From Pseudomonadota bacterium (lineage in GTDB: Bacteria > Pseudomonadota > Alphaproteobacteria > UBA8366): a stretch of 64,000 bases of DNA. The position numbers were made by a program, and so were the translations under genes. Position 1 is the first letter of the stretch. Each line of letters opens with the position of its first letter. Of the stretch, positions 27,894 through 36,215 are shown in pieces. The notes beneath the pieces were generated by a model, which saw only the letters and a program-made list of their open reading frames with translations, made no database searches and was not told the origin of the DNA. The DNA lies in NCBI GenBank assembly GCA_036339585.1, contig JAYZAS010000017.1, positions 1-64,000 of the forward strand. The letters run 5' to 3'.

Positions 27894-28676
27894 CTATACG
27901 TTTGGCATTATGCAAGAACAGCTTCCAAGTTCGCCAAAGTTAGCCTCGACCTTTGAGCCGGCGCCAATTGGTATTGGCCCTGTGGCAGCGCCAGTGCTTA
28001 TCCACTCTCCGGCTTTCAAGTCAATGCCACGATTAGCAAGTTTATTTGCGAGAAACGATATTGAGTTTAATGGATTATCTAGTACCCAAGCACCAGTAGA
28101 CTCTTTTATTAATTCACCATCAACTATGTGTTGGACTTTGTGACTGGGCAAATCAAAGCGCTGCCAGTCTGCGCTTCCCTCGGCAAATACGAAGGCAAAA
28201 TTACCAGCGAAATCCATTGTCGAGCCCGGCCTTCCAAGATTGCTTCTTGTCTTGAACCTCATGCCCGTAATCTCAATGGCCGGATGGACACTGCCCACTG
28301 CTTCCGCAGCTTGTGCTGTTGTATAAGGTGCGCCAGAGGCTGGAAGATCTTCTTTGAGAATTACCGCGAATTCACACTCAATGCCACCTATGGTGGGTTG
28401 GCCGTCGGAAAAAATATGACCATTATCAAAAACAAACTCTTCAAAAATTGGTCCATAGGCAGGTTCAGTGACCCCTGCTTTTTCCTGCAGTTCCTTATTT
28501 GTTAGAGCCACTTTCCATCCATTATGAGTCACCTTATCGTGGTTCATAATTGCAAGCTGTACTTCTATCGCCTCGTCCGGTGTCTGTGCTTTGCAATCGT
28601 CTGGGATATCTTCTAGTAGTTCATTCCGAAGGTGCGCGGTAATAAGGATGTCAGCAGCTTTAATCGCGTCAACCAT
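27894..28676 (-). CDS. 2-keto-4-pentenoate hydratase family protein (copy 1)
   Basis: A 260-residue member of the fumarylacetoacetate-hydrolase superfamily, hydratase/decarboxylase branch (MhpD, DmpE-like), which hydrates or decarboxylates 2-oxo acids from aromatic degradation. Supporting residues are G-W-K-V-A-L-T-N near 53-60, the metal-binding E-C-E-F-A-V-I-L at about 101-108, a conserved S-V-H-P-A-I-E-I segment near 129-136, and S-T-G-A-A-T-G-P-I-P-I near the C-terminus. A GAGGAGG Shine-Dalgarno precedes the start. It is a paralogue of the gene at 29855-30667. No ring-cleavage dioxygenase is nearby, so the substrate is unknown. Confidence 0.82.
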   Translation of the reverse strand: MVDAIKAADILITAHLRNELLEDIPDDCKAQTPDEAIEVQLAIMNHDKVTHNGWKVALTNKELQEKAGVTEPAYGPIFEEFVFDNGHIFSDGQPTIGGIECEFAVILKEDLPASGAPYTTAQAAEAVGSVHPAIEITGMRFKTRSNLGRPGSTMDFAGNFAFVFAEGSADWQRFDLPSHKVQHIVDGELIKESTGAWVLDNPLNSISFLANKLANRGIDLKAGEWISTGAATGPIPIGAGSKVEANFGELGSCSCIMPNV

Positions 28677-28913
28677 AACGAAGTCCTCCTCTAATCCTAA
28701 TTTTCATTTCTTGATTTTCTCAGCGTGGTTGTCTCACTACTCTGCCTCAAGTCAAAAATGTATGCTAGCCTTTAACACGGCTCAATTCTTTTCCATAACT
28801 CAGCTGTTTGTGTATAGGGTTCCGAGGTTCTATCCTCCGCCACAATATTAAAAGAATATGCGTTGTAATTGAATAAAAGCATTCCACAAATTTCTATGCC
28901 GTTTAATAAAAAA

Positions 28914-29858
28914 CTAATCCTTAAAAGGCTTAGCCCATTTGAAAGCTCGTACAAATTTATCCACAAGCTGTGACGCGTTCTCTAGTTCTTTCGCTTGGGC
29001 ACGCGCATTTATCTGAATTATGAAGTTATTTTTCTCTAGCAAATATAGTCCGGTCCAAAGTTCAGTTCTATTCTTAGGATCATTCACTAACCATTGTGCT
29101 TGGAGACCCTTTAAGCCATGTGTTTTTGCGACGCTATAAGTGCCTCTGCTCTGACGACGTGCATCGCGGTAGCGTTGTACAATCATCAAGCGTATTTGAT
29201 CAAACAGTTGGCGAAGTGCTTCTTTTTGTTTGGGGTATATTAAGATTTCAGCGGAAACAGCACTTTCACCAAGCCATTTGGCATACTTCCCTTTGACGTG
29301 CGGCATGTCGGTTTTGATTTTTCTTAAGCTTGTGCGATGAAATTCTGAGATATTTGCTCCAAATAGAAATCCTGTTGTCGTATGACGCAAGCCGAAGTCA
29401 TGACTGCGCGGCACAAAGGGGGAATTGCTGTTTTCTCGAATTTTTATAGCCTCATTCACCAGTGTTTGTATTTCACCGGCTTTGCCCTCCTTGTTGTGAA
29501 GAGCATAAGCAAGCACTTCGAGTAATTGGCCGCGAACTTGCGGTAAGGGATCGAGCAAAGTGCCTGTATTGAGACCTTTTCTTGCTGCATTTCCGGCCTC
29601 ATCCAGCAAACCACTAAAAGCTAGGGCCTCAGCTAATTGGAGGTTTGTCACTGCCATAGGTAGTCCGTCGGAGGCCCTTTCCCTTGCATGTTCAAGGTAT
29701 CCGACTGTAGACATCCAATCGCCAAGCTCTCGGGACATCTCACTGCGGCCCATCATTTCATCCCAGCCACCCTCGTGTGGTTTGTCTTCTTGCTGTGCGG
29801 CTACCCGCACTCCAAGAAATGTGAAAATCATTATGATGGAAAGAAGTGTTATTCTCAT
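28914..29858 (-). CDS. Secreted protein of unknown function
   Basis: A 314-residue protein I do not recognise as a known family. It has a cleavable-type signal peptide (hydrophobic residues 3-20, ending near R-V-A-A-Q). It then has a helical region (about 30-140) with TPR-like spacing of Leu and Ala, and a C-terminal alpha-beta part with basic patches. I place the start at the ATG that overlaps the upstream hydratase stop as ATGA, implying coupled translation. The 8-residue-longer reading would overlap by 28 bp. Lying between two keto-acid hydratase paralogues, it may share their pathway, but the sequence gives no direct clue. Confidence 0.75.
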   Translation of the reverse strand: MRITLLSIIMIFTFLGVRVAAQQEDKPHEGGWDEMMGRSEMSRELGDWMSTVGYLEHARERASDGLPMAVTNLQLAEALAFSGLLDEAGNAARKGLNTGTLLDPLPQVRGQLLEVLAYALHNKEGKAGEIQTLVNEAIKIRENSNSPFVPRSHDFGLRHTTTGFLFGANISEFHRTSLRKIKTDMPHVKGKYAKWLGESAVSAEILIYPKQKEALRQLFDQIRLMIVQRYRDARRQSRGTYSVAKTHGLKGLQAQWLVNDPKNRTELWTGLYLLEKNNFIIQINARAQAKELENASQLVDKFVRAFKWAKPFKD

Positions 29859-30667
29859 TGTGCTTTGCAGTTTAACTCGCATTGTCCAAGCGGTCCGAAA
29901 TCAGCAATTAGCTCACAAGATTGTGGTACTGGATGCATCCCTGTGCAACTTCCAGTTGTTACATATTGGCCTTCTGTCACAGTGTAGCCGTCAACGCAAA
30001 GTCGATTAATTGTCCAGACGAGGGACTTAAGTGGATTGCCCAACACATTCTTGCCCCCCCCTATCGCGGCTTGTTCATCATTGACGCTGAGTGTCACCGG
30101 TTGATTTATTATGTCGAGAGAGTGCCACTCCGATGTTCCAGCGCCAGCCACAAATGCATAATTACCGCAATGATCGGCGACAACGGCCCGTGCGCCTATG
30201 TCAAATGCACCATTAACACGCACATGTACAACCTCAATAGCTGGATGGAGCGATGCCACGCCAGAGATAATCTCATCTAGAGAATATTTCTCGTCGCGAG
30301 GCCCGAAGTCGGCGGCTAGTTTAAAAGCGTACTCACATTCAATTCGGCGCAAACAGTGGTCGGGCGATTTTAAGGTATCTCCGGAGATAAAAGTTGAACC
30401 CTCAAAGAGGGGCCCATAAGCGGGCTCATCAGTTTTCATCATCTCCATTGCTGGCGCCGCAGTAAAAGCAGCTTTCCAACCCGTTAAAGCTTCGCCATAG
30501 TCCTTAGCTACGGCACGTTGAATTGCGTAGGCGTCGGCAAGATTTTTTGGAAATTCCTCGATTTGCATAATTGTGTCGGATTTACGGGCGGCGATAAGTT
30601 CATTAGCGGTGGCGGAGATATCCAATGTTTGATCCTCTTCGTTATATTTTTGCACTGTAAGGTGCAT
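29855..30667 (-). CDS. 2-keto-4-pentenoate hydratase family protein (copy 2)
   Basis: A 270-residue paralogue of the hydratase at 27894-28676, with the same landmarks: G-W-K-A-A-F-T-A near 63-70, R-I-E-C-E-Y-A-F-K-L with the acidic metal ligands near 108-117, S-L-H-P-A-I-E-V-V near 139-147 and T-T-G-S-C-T-G-M-H-P-V near 240-250. The divergence between copies is large, so they probably have different substrates. The stop overlaps the secreted-protein gene by 4 bp. It begins 164 bp downstream of the aminotransferase gene on the same strand. Confidence 0.82.
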   Translation of the reverse strand: MHLTVQKYNEEDQTLDISATANELIAARKSDTIMQIEEFPKNLADAYAIQRAVAKDYGEALTGWKAAFTAAPAMEMMKTDEPAYGPLFEGSTFISGDTLKSPDHCLRRIECEYAFKLAADFGPRDEKYSLDEIISGVASLHPAIEVVHVRVNGAFDIGARAVVADHCGNYAFVAGAGTSEWHSLDIINQPVTLSVNDEQAAIGGGKNVLGNPLKSLVWTINRLCVDGYTVTEGQYVTTGSCTGMHPVPQSCELIADFGPLGQCELNCKAQ

Positions 30668-30831
30668 GGCTTTTTACAGTAGCATTATTAAAGCTCAGTC
30701 ATACCGAAAGATATTTGTCAAAGCATATCCATATTTTTGGGCTGATATCTTATTTAGTTTTTCTTATCAGTCACGTGAAAAACGATCTCGGGCCTTTTGA
30801 TGTGCTAAAGAAAGGAAATTTAAAAATTTTA

Positions 30832-32034
30832 TTACACTAATGCTGCGCATGCCCGTTGGATCCGTGCACAGCAATCTTGAACCACATCTGTTGCGGCGGC
30901 ATATGACAGACGAAAGAAAGGTTCAAGTCCAAATGCTGCGCCGTGCACGATGCCCACGCCTTCTGTTTCTAAAATATAATTACAAAAGTCTTCATCGGTT
31001 TTTATTATTTGTCCGGCAGGTGTTTGTTTTCCCAGGCATCCAGCAATGCAAGGATATACATAGAAAGCCCCTTCGGGAGTGGGACACTCTAATCCATTCG
31101 TCTGGTTGAGCATAGAGACGCAAATATCACGCCGTTTTTGAAATGTCTGGACCCATTCTTTTAGGAAAGATTGATCGCCTTCCAATGCAGCGACAGCGGC
31201 CCATTGACTAATGATACTGGTGCCCGTGCAGGCTTGACTTTGAACCATGTTCATTTTTTTTATCAACTCCATCGGTCCACCCGCGAAACCAACTCTCCAC
31301 CCTGTCATGCTGTAGCCTTTTGAGCAGGCATTGAGGGTCAGCGTCCTCTCTTTAAGCTGAGGGGCTGCTTCTGCAAAAGTAACAAAATTAAAGCCGTCAT
31401 AAATAATATGCTCGTATACATCGTCTACAAATATGGAAACATGTGGGTGTTTCTCTAGCACCTCAGCCAACGCCTTGTAGTCAGCAGAAGAATACGCCAC
31501 ACCTGTTGGGTTAGAGGGGCTATTTAAAAAAAACCATTTGGTCCTAGGTGTTATCGCTGCTTCTAATTTCTCTGGTGTTAGCTTGAAATTCTCCGCAAGA
31601 CCGCAATTCACAATTATCGGTTCACCGTCGCAAAGCAGAACAATATCGGTATAACTCACCCAATATGGCGCGGGGATTATCACCTCGTCTCCAGCTGATA
31701 GCGTCGCCATCATCGCATTGAAAATAACCTGTTTACCACCAACCGTCACACAAACTTCATCAATACTATATTCAAGATTATTGTCCCGTTTGAACTTAGA
31801 TACTATGGCCTCGCGAAGCTCAGGAATGCCAGCTGGTGGTGGATATTTTGTTTCACCGCGTCGCATGGCGTCAATTGCCGCATCTACGACATGCATAGGA
31901 GTATCAAAGTCAGGTTCCCCAGCGGCAAGGCTTACCACGTCATTACCTGCGCGTTTGAGATCGTTTGCCTTTGTGTTGATCGCGATTGTTGGGGATGGCT
32001 TGATGCGCTTTAAGCGCTCAGCGAGAAGGGACAT
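30832..32034 (-). CDS. Class I PLP aminotransferase, aspartate aminotransferase type
   Basis: A 400-residue fold-type I aminotransferase resembling the alphaproteobacterial aspartate/prephenate aminotransferase group. The N-terminus L-A-E-R-L-K-R-I-K-P-S-P-T is typical. Visible motifs are A-A-G-E-P-D-F-D-T-P (about 37-46), N-S-P-S-N-P-T-G-V (about 172-180) and D-D-V-Y-E-H (about 204-209). The PLP lysine is in N-A-C-S-K-G-Y-S-M-T-G-W-R-V-G (about 237-251), and R-L-S-Y-A lies near the C-terminus. It is probably the main aspartate aminotransferase of nitrogen metabolism; substrate range cannot be fixed from sequence. It is divergent from the PhyH pseudogene at 32175. Confidence 0.9.
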   Translation of the reverse strand: MSLLAERLKRIKPSPTIAINTKANDLKRAGNDVVSLAAGEPDFDTPMHVVDAAIDAMRRGETKYPPPAGIPELREAIVSKFKRDNNLEYSIDEVCVTVGGKQVIFNAMMATLSAGDEVIIPAPYWVSYTDIVLLCDGEPIIVNCGLAENFKLTPEKLEAAITPRTKWFFLNSPSNPTGVAYSSADYKALAEVLEKHPHVSIFVDDVYEHIIYDGFNFVTFAEAAPQLKERTLTLNACSKGYSMTGWRVGFAGGPMELIKKMNMVQSQACTGTSIISQWAAVAALEGDQSFLKEWVQTFQKRRDICVSMLNQTNGLECPTPEGAFYVYPCIAGCLGKQTPAGQIIKTDEDFCNYILETEGVGIVHGAAFGLEPFFRLSYAAATDVVQDCCARIQRACAALV

Positions 32035-32174
32035 GACAGGCCTCCGAACCGAATTACTATTTTAATAAGTCTAACGATACGCTGATGACGTTCGCTATTC
32101 AACGCTATTTGTGAGTGTTTGACCATGGATGCCTATCGCACCTTAATGTTATAAGACGTGAATGGGAGGAATAT

Positions 32175-33048
32175 ATGGGTAAAATATTGACTGAAGAGGA
32201 AGTGGCATCTTACGCTTCTGACGGATTTCATTTTCCCGTCCAAGTTATGAATAAGTGTCAGGCCAGATCTTTTAGAACAAAGCTTGAGGATTTTGAGGCG
32301 AAGAACGATAAGAACATACGGCAAAAAATTAAAACAAAAATGCACCTAGTTTTAACATGGATAAATGATTTAGTAACCTTGCCAACAGTTCTTGACTCCG
32401 TGGAGGATGTAAATGGGGCCTGATATACTCTGTTGGAACTCGACTTTTTTTATAAAAGAAGCGCATCATCCTGGGCATGTCACATGGCATCAGGATTCTA
32501 CGTATTGGGGTATGGACTCTCCAGATATTGTTACTGCCTGGATAGCGTTATAATGTTTTTCTATTGAGACGGGACCAATGCGCGTCATTCCAGGTTCACA
32601 CAAATGGCCTCAGTTAGACCATGAGGATACTTTTGCAGAGGATAATCTCTTAAGTCGCGGGCAGAGGTTAGTCGAAGATCCAGACGACACTGATGGAATT
32701 GATCTTGTCTTGGAAGCAGGGGAGATGTCGCTTCACCATGTTGCATTGGTGCATAGTTCATCACCGAATTGGACCAACGAGAGGAGAATAGGCCTTGCCG
32801 TTCGCTACTTACCGCCCCACGTGAGGCAGGTCGGAGGAATTGAAGACACGGCGCTGCTTGTTAGAGGGGAGGATTGTTACAATAATTTCCATCATGAGCG
32901 TCCTCCAAAAGCAGATATGGATCCTGCAGCATTAGAATATCATTCTCAAATCATTCACAATATGGCGAAGGTAAAATTTGCTGGTACGGGTCGTGGTTAT
33001 AGCAAGTGGAAATTATATCAGTGGCTTGCCATAAACCTCTTACCTTAA
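32175..33048 (+). pseudogene. Phytanoyl-CoA dioxygenase family pseudogene (frameshift plus stop)
   Basis: The start ATG follows a good GGGAGGA Shine-Dalgarno. The N-terminal part (L-T-E-E-E-V-A-S-Y-A-S-D-G-F) runs in frame to a GGGG at 32415-32418, where one extra G throws it to a stop at 32421. Shifting frame restores G-P-D-I-L-C-W-N-S, then the iron site W-H-Q-D-S-T-Y-W-G. A TAA at 32551-32553 then interrupts, and the same frame continues with M-R-V-I-P-G-S-H-K, L-H-H-V-A-L-V-H-S-S and a normal C-terminus. The G-run could be an assembly error, but the separate nonsense codon supports real decay. It differs from the pseudogene at 19735 and is a separate family member. Confidence 0.85.
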
Positions 33049-33055
33049 TTATTAG

Positions 33056-33905
33056 ATGACTGTTGCTGTTACTTTTCTAATTCTTGCAGCCGCCGTGATG
33101 CATGCAATCTGGAATGCTTTTATCAAAAGAGCAACAGATAAAGTGGCAATGGCCACATTGATATATGGCTCCGGGCTCATCGTTTCCATTCCCGGAATAA
33201 TTCTTTTCCCTTTACCCCTATTAGAAATTTGGCAATTAATTTTCGTTCATGCTTTCTGTCATTTGATCTATAAGATTGCCTTGGTTGCAATGTAAGAGGA
33301 ATGTGATCTTATTCAGGTATACCCAACTACCAGGGGCATAGCACCATTGATCACAACTTTACTGGCTATTCCTATTATTGGGGAAGTGCCTAACTTGCAG
33401 CAAATAGGCAGCATTATCGTTATTTGCCTTGGTTTGTTAATTTTCGTGTTTGGGCCCGGCACATTTTCTCGAAAACGAATATGGCCGCTTGTTCTGTCCG
33501 GTGTCGCGGGGATTGCACTGAGTATATACCATTGCCGACACAATCGCGATACGCCTTCCTGAAGCCCGGTTTGCATTCATTGAATGGATTTTTTTATTTG
33601 ATGCCCAGACCATGTTTGTGCTTGCTTATTTTCGCCGCGGTAATCATTTAGTGGGACTTCTTTTAGCGGAATGGAAGATTGGCATTTCCTGTGGTATCGC
33701 CGCATTTTTGAATTTTGGTATAGTGTTATGGGCTCTTAGCATTACGCAAATCGGACGTGTGGTAGCGCTTCGAGAGACGAGCGTGGTTTTCACGGCACTT
33801 ATCGGCACATGCTTTATGAAGGAAAGATTTGGCACTAGGCGAATCATAGCTTCCATTGTGATTGCTGGGGGCATCATTGTAATGCATTGCGCAGCGGCGG
33901 GCTAA
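33056..33905 (+). pseudogene. EamA/DMT-family transporter pseudogene
   Basis: Membrane-protein pieces in order reconstruct an EamA-type permease of about 280 residues with about 10 helices. The first part (A-A-A-V-M-H-A-I-W-N-A-F-I-K) ends at a TAA (33293-33295), but the same frame continues with L-I-Q-V-Y-P-T-T-R-G-I-A-P-L. Near 33525 the frame must shift by one to reach T-I-A-D-T-I-A-I-R-L-P-E-A, after which it runs to the natural stop at 33905. It begins 7 bp after the PhyH pseudogene, so the two were probably one operon for uptake or export and oxidation of a metabolite, now both broken. Its stop overlaps the convergent ABC gene. Confidence 0.83.
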
Positions 33906-34702
33906 GATCGACGGCTACGTGGAGACTTTTTCTTTGTCTTTTTTCGGAGGGAACGTTCTTCAACCCAGCTTTTGATATATTTTTGCACATGCGGGTTATC
34001 AGATTTTTCAATTAATTTAGTAGGTCCTTGCCAACTAATCTGTCCATTTTTGAGCATAGCAGCTTTGTTTGAGATTACGCGTGCGCTATCGATATCATTG
34101 GTAATTGAGATTACTGTTGTATCGAGTTCCTTAGTGATATTTGAGATCAATTCGCTAATTCCATTACTTAAAATGGGGTCAAGGCCTGCCGTGGGCTCAT
34201 CGAGTAACAAGATTTTCGGGTCACCTGCCATAGCGCGTGCGAGGCCGACACGCTTTTGCATGCCACCTGACAACTCCGCTGGCATAAGATCTGCCACGCT
34301 TCTTCCCATTTGAACTAAGGCTAGTTTTTGAAGTGCGAGTTTTTTGCCCTCACTTCGGCTGCAGATTTTGGACTGCAGAAGCCGAAAAACAATATTTTCC
34401 CATACACAAAGGCTGTCGAAGAGTGCCGAGCGTTGGAACAACATTCCTATCTTGTTAAGATGCTGGGTTTTCTTGTCAGCGCCATGGCCATTAGTGATTT
34501 TGCCATCTATCAAAATGTTGCCGGCATTAATATCTAGTAATCCAAGAATGCATTTCATTAGTACCGATTTGCCGCTTCCAGATTCTCCAAAGAGCACTAA
34601 CGATTCGCCATTTTGCGCCTCGATATCTACTCCTTTCAAGATTTGGTTCGCTCCAAAGGATTTGTGCAGATTACGAATGCTTACTTTATTTTCAGTCACC
34701 AT
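33902..34702 (-). CDS. MlaF-like ABC transporter ATP-binding protein, orphan
   Basis: A 266-residue ABC ATPase most like MlaF/Ttg2A, which power retrograde phospholipid transport at the outer membrane. Motifs are Walker A G-E-S-G-S-G-K-S (39-46), Q-loop Gln90, signature L-S-G-G-M-Q-K-R (144-151) and Walker B I-L-L-L-D-E-P (164-170). The switch (H-loop) residue is Asn202 in I-T-N-D-I-D-S-A-R, where the family has His, so hydrolysis may be impaired. No mlaE permease, mlaD or mlaC is next to it, and both flanks are decaying genes. It could be a functional subunit paired with distant partners, or an early pseudogene. Confidence 0.85.
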   Translation of the reverse strand: MVTENKVSIRNLHKSFGANQILKGVDIEAQNGESLVLFGESGSGKSVLMKCILGLLDINAGNILIDGKITNGHGADKKTQHLNKIGMLFQRSALFDSLCVWENIVFRLLQSKICSRSEGKKLALQKLALVQMGRSVADLMPAELSGGMQKRVGLARAMAGDPKILLLDEPTAGLDPILSNGISELISNITKELDTTVISITNDIDSARVISNKAAMLKNGQISWQGPTKLIEKSDNPHVQKYIKSWVEERSLRKKTKKKSPRSRRS

Positions 34703-34885
34703 CGGTCCACTTTTACGATTTCTATTAAAGTGTCAAGTGTCTCTGTCGTTGCTTAAAACTTTCGGGTCCTCTCGTGCCTTGTTTTTGACGTAATTGAGCA
34801 TAAAACGGTCCAATTTTCACCCAGAAGCCGACCCAATCTCTTTGTTATGTAGTGACACTGTTAAACTTAAAAGGAGTTTGGAAGC

Positions 34886-35026
34886 ATGGTTCCATATAGA
34901 CAAAGAACTTTTTTGGTGCCCCATTCAACTAAGGGGAGGATTCTGCGCGACCTTGGTGTTCTCGCCACTGCCGCTATCATTTTCATTTCAATTGCAATAC
35001 TGTGTTTAACAGTCAACGTTCCTTAA
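34886..35026 (+). CDS. Small single-pass membrane protein (putative)
   Basis: A 46-codon ORF beginning with ATG 7 bp after an AAAAGGAG Shine-Dalgarno. A basic N-terminal half (Arg and Lys at about residues 5-21) is followed by one strongly hydrophobic helix (about 22-43), then a short tail. The topology and ribosome binding site make a real small protein plausible, but I know no homologue and it lies between decaying genes. It is the only coding candidate in the 516-bp gap from 34703 to 35218; nothing else was seen there. Confidence 0.4.
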   Translation: MVPYRQRTFLVPHSTKGRILRDLGVLATAAIIFISIAILCLTVNVP

Positions 35027-35218
35027 ACTCTGGCATAAGGTATAGGTATTAAAACGGTAAGTTAATATCATTGTACAATGGCACTTATTGGTATTTTTCT
35101 CGTTCAAAGGCCGAATGCAAATTATGCAATGAGGACCGTTGACCCAAATATGTCTTATTCTATTGGGCGCCGTTACTCGCACTCGAAGTGCCTATGGCAA
35201 TATATGTTTGTATTACTA

Positions 35219-36136
35219 TCAGTGCTTCATAATTGATCTCGATGCAGTGGTAACGCTATATAGCCCAATGGTAATAAGCAGACCTCCCAGTCCATGGTAG
35301 ACTTATAGTGTTTCGTCTAAAAAAATTATCGCCCAAAGTGCGGCAGAGATCGGCACTAGGTGCTGAAAGTACCCAGCGATGTTGGGGCCTACTAATGTCA
35401 ACTGCTTTATTAAACAGAATAAGTGCCAGTGCGGTGGGGGAAAAGCCCAAATATAAAACAACATACAATGATGTTTCTGTAACTGGCATTGTTTGGATGA
35501 AGAGACTTTCAAACAGGTATACCGGGAAGAGCAAAACAACGGCAACAGTCAACACAACAGTCAAAAAGCAAAGAGATGAGTTTGTTTATCTCTTTTTTTT
35601 ACCAAAACTGAATAAACCGACCAAGAAACAGTTGCAGCTAACATTAAAATATCACCAACGCTAAGTGTGACCTCCGACATTGTATCCCATTTGCCACGGG
35701 TGATGATAATGCTTATGCCGATAAAAGATAATGCAAGTCCAAAGCACTGGCGCACATTTAATGATTCCCTGAGGATTACAAAGGCTAACGCCGGAATGAT
35801 AGCGGGCGTTAGTGATAAGGAAAGTGCTGCGCTTACAGCCGTGGCAGATTGGACTGCCCTCTATAATAAACAATTAAAACCGGTAATACCGAATAAGCTC
35901 CCCAACAGAACAACCCACTTTTGCCTTTGGAATGCCGGTATAATGTTGTGCCAATGGTGCCTAGCTATTAACCCAATCAGCAGCAAGGCTGCACAATTTC
36001 TCCAGAATGTAAGTGCAATTGGTCGGAAATCCTCGTAAACGCTGCGGCCAATTGTGATATTGCTTCCCCACATCATTGCGGAGATCATCAGAAGAAGGCA
36101 CGCGAAAATAGGCCTCCCTGGGTGACGTTTATGCAT
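35219..36136 (-). pseudogene. EamA/DMT-family transporter pseudogene (second)
   Basis: An about 305-codon EamA permease with at least four lesions. The start and first helices (L-L-M-I-S-A-M-M-W-G-S-N-I) read cleanly to a TAG at 35861-35863. The same frame then continues with V-Q-S-A-T-A-V-S-A-A-L-S. In the T-run near 35563-35567 one T appears missing, which shifts the frame. Near 35395 one extra base restores it before V-G-P-N-I-A-G-Y-F. A TAA at 35303-35305 interrupts the final helix region before the end at 35219. The two shifts cancel, so the overall length is still a multiple of three. It is divergent from the selenoprotein gene. Confidence 0.82.
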
Positions 36137-36215
36137 AGGAAAATATGGTGGACACAGATATAACGACGTACAAGATAACTAGTAATGAGAAACGGCATTT
36201 CAGAAGAAAACTATC

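Noticed and set aside
33347-33562. A stand-alone 71-residue membrane protein
   Set aside because: It is in frame with the preceding EamA fragment and continues the transporter sequence, so it is part of the pseudogene.
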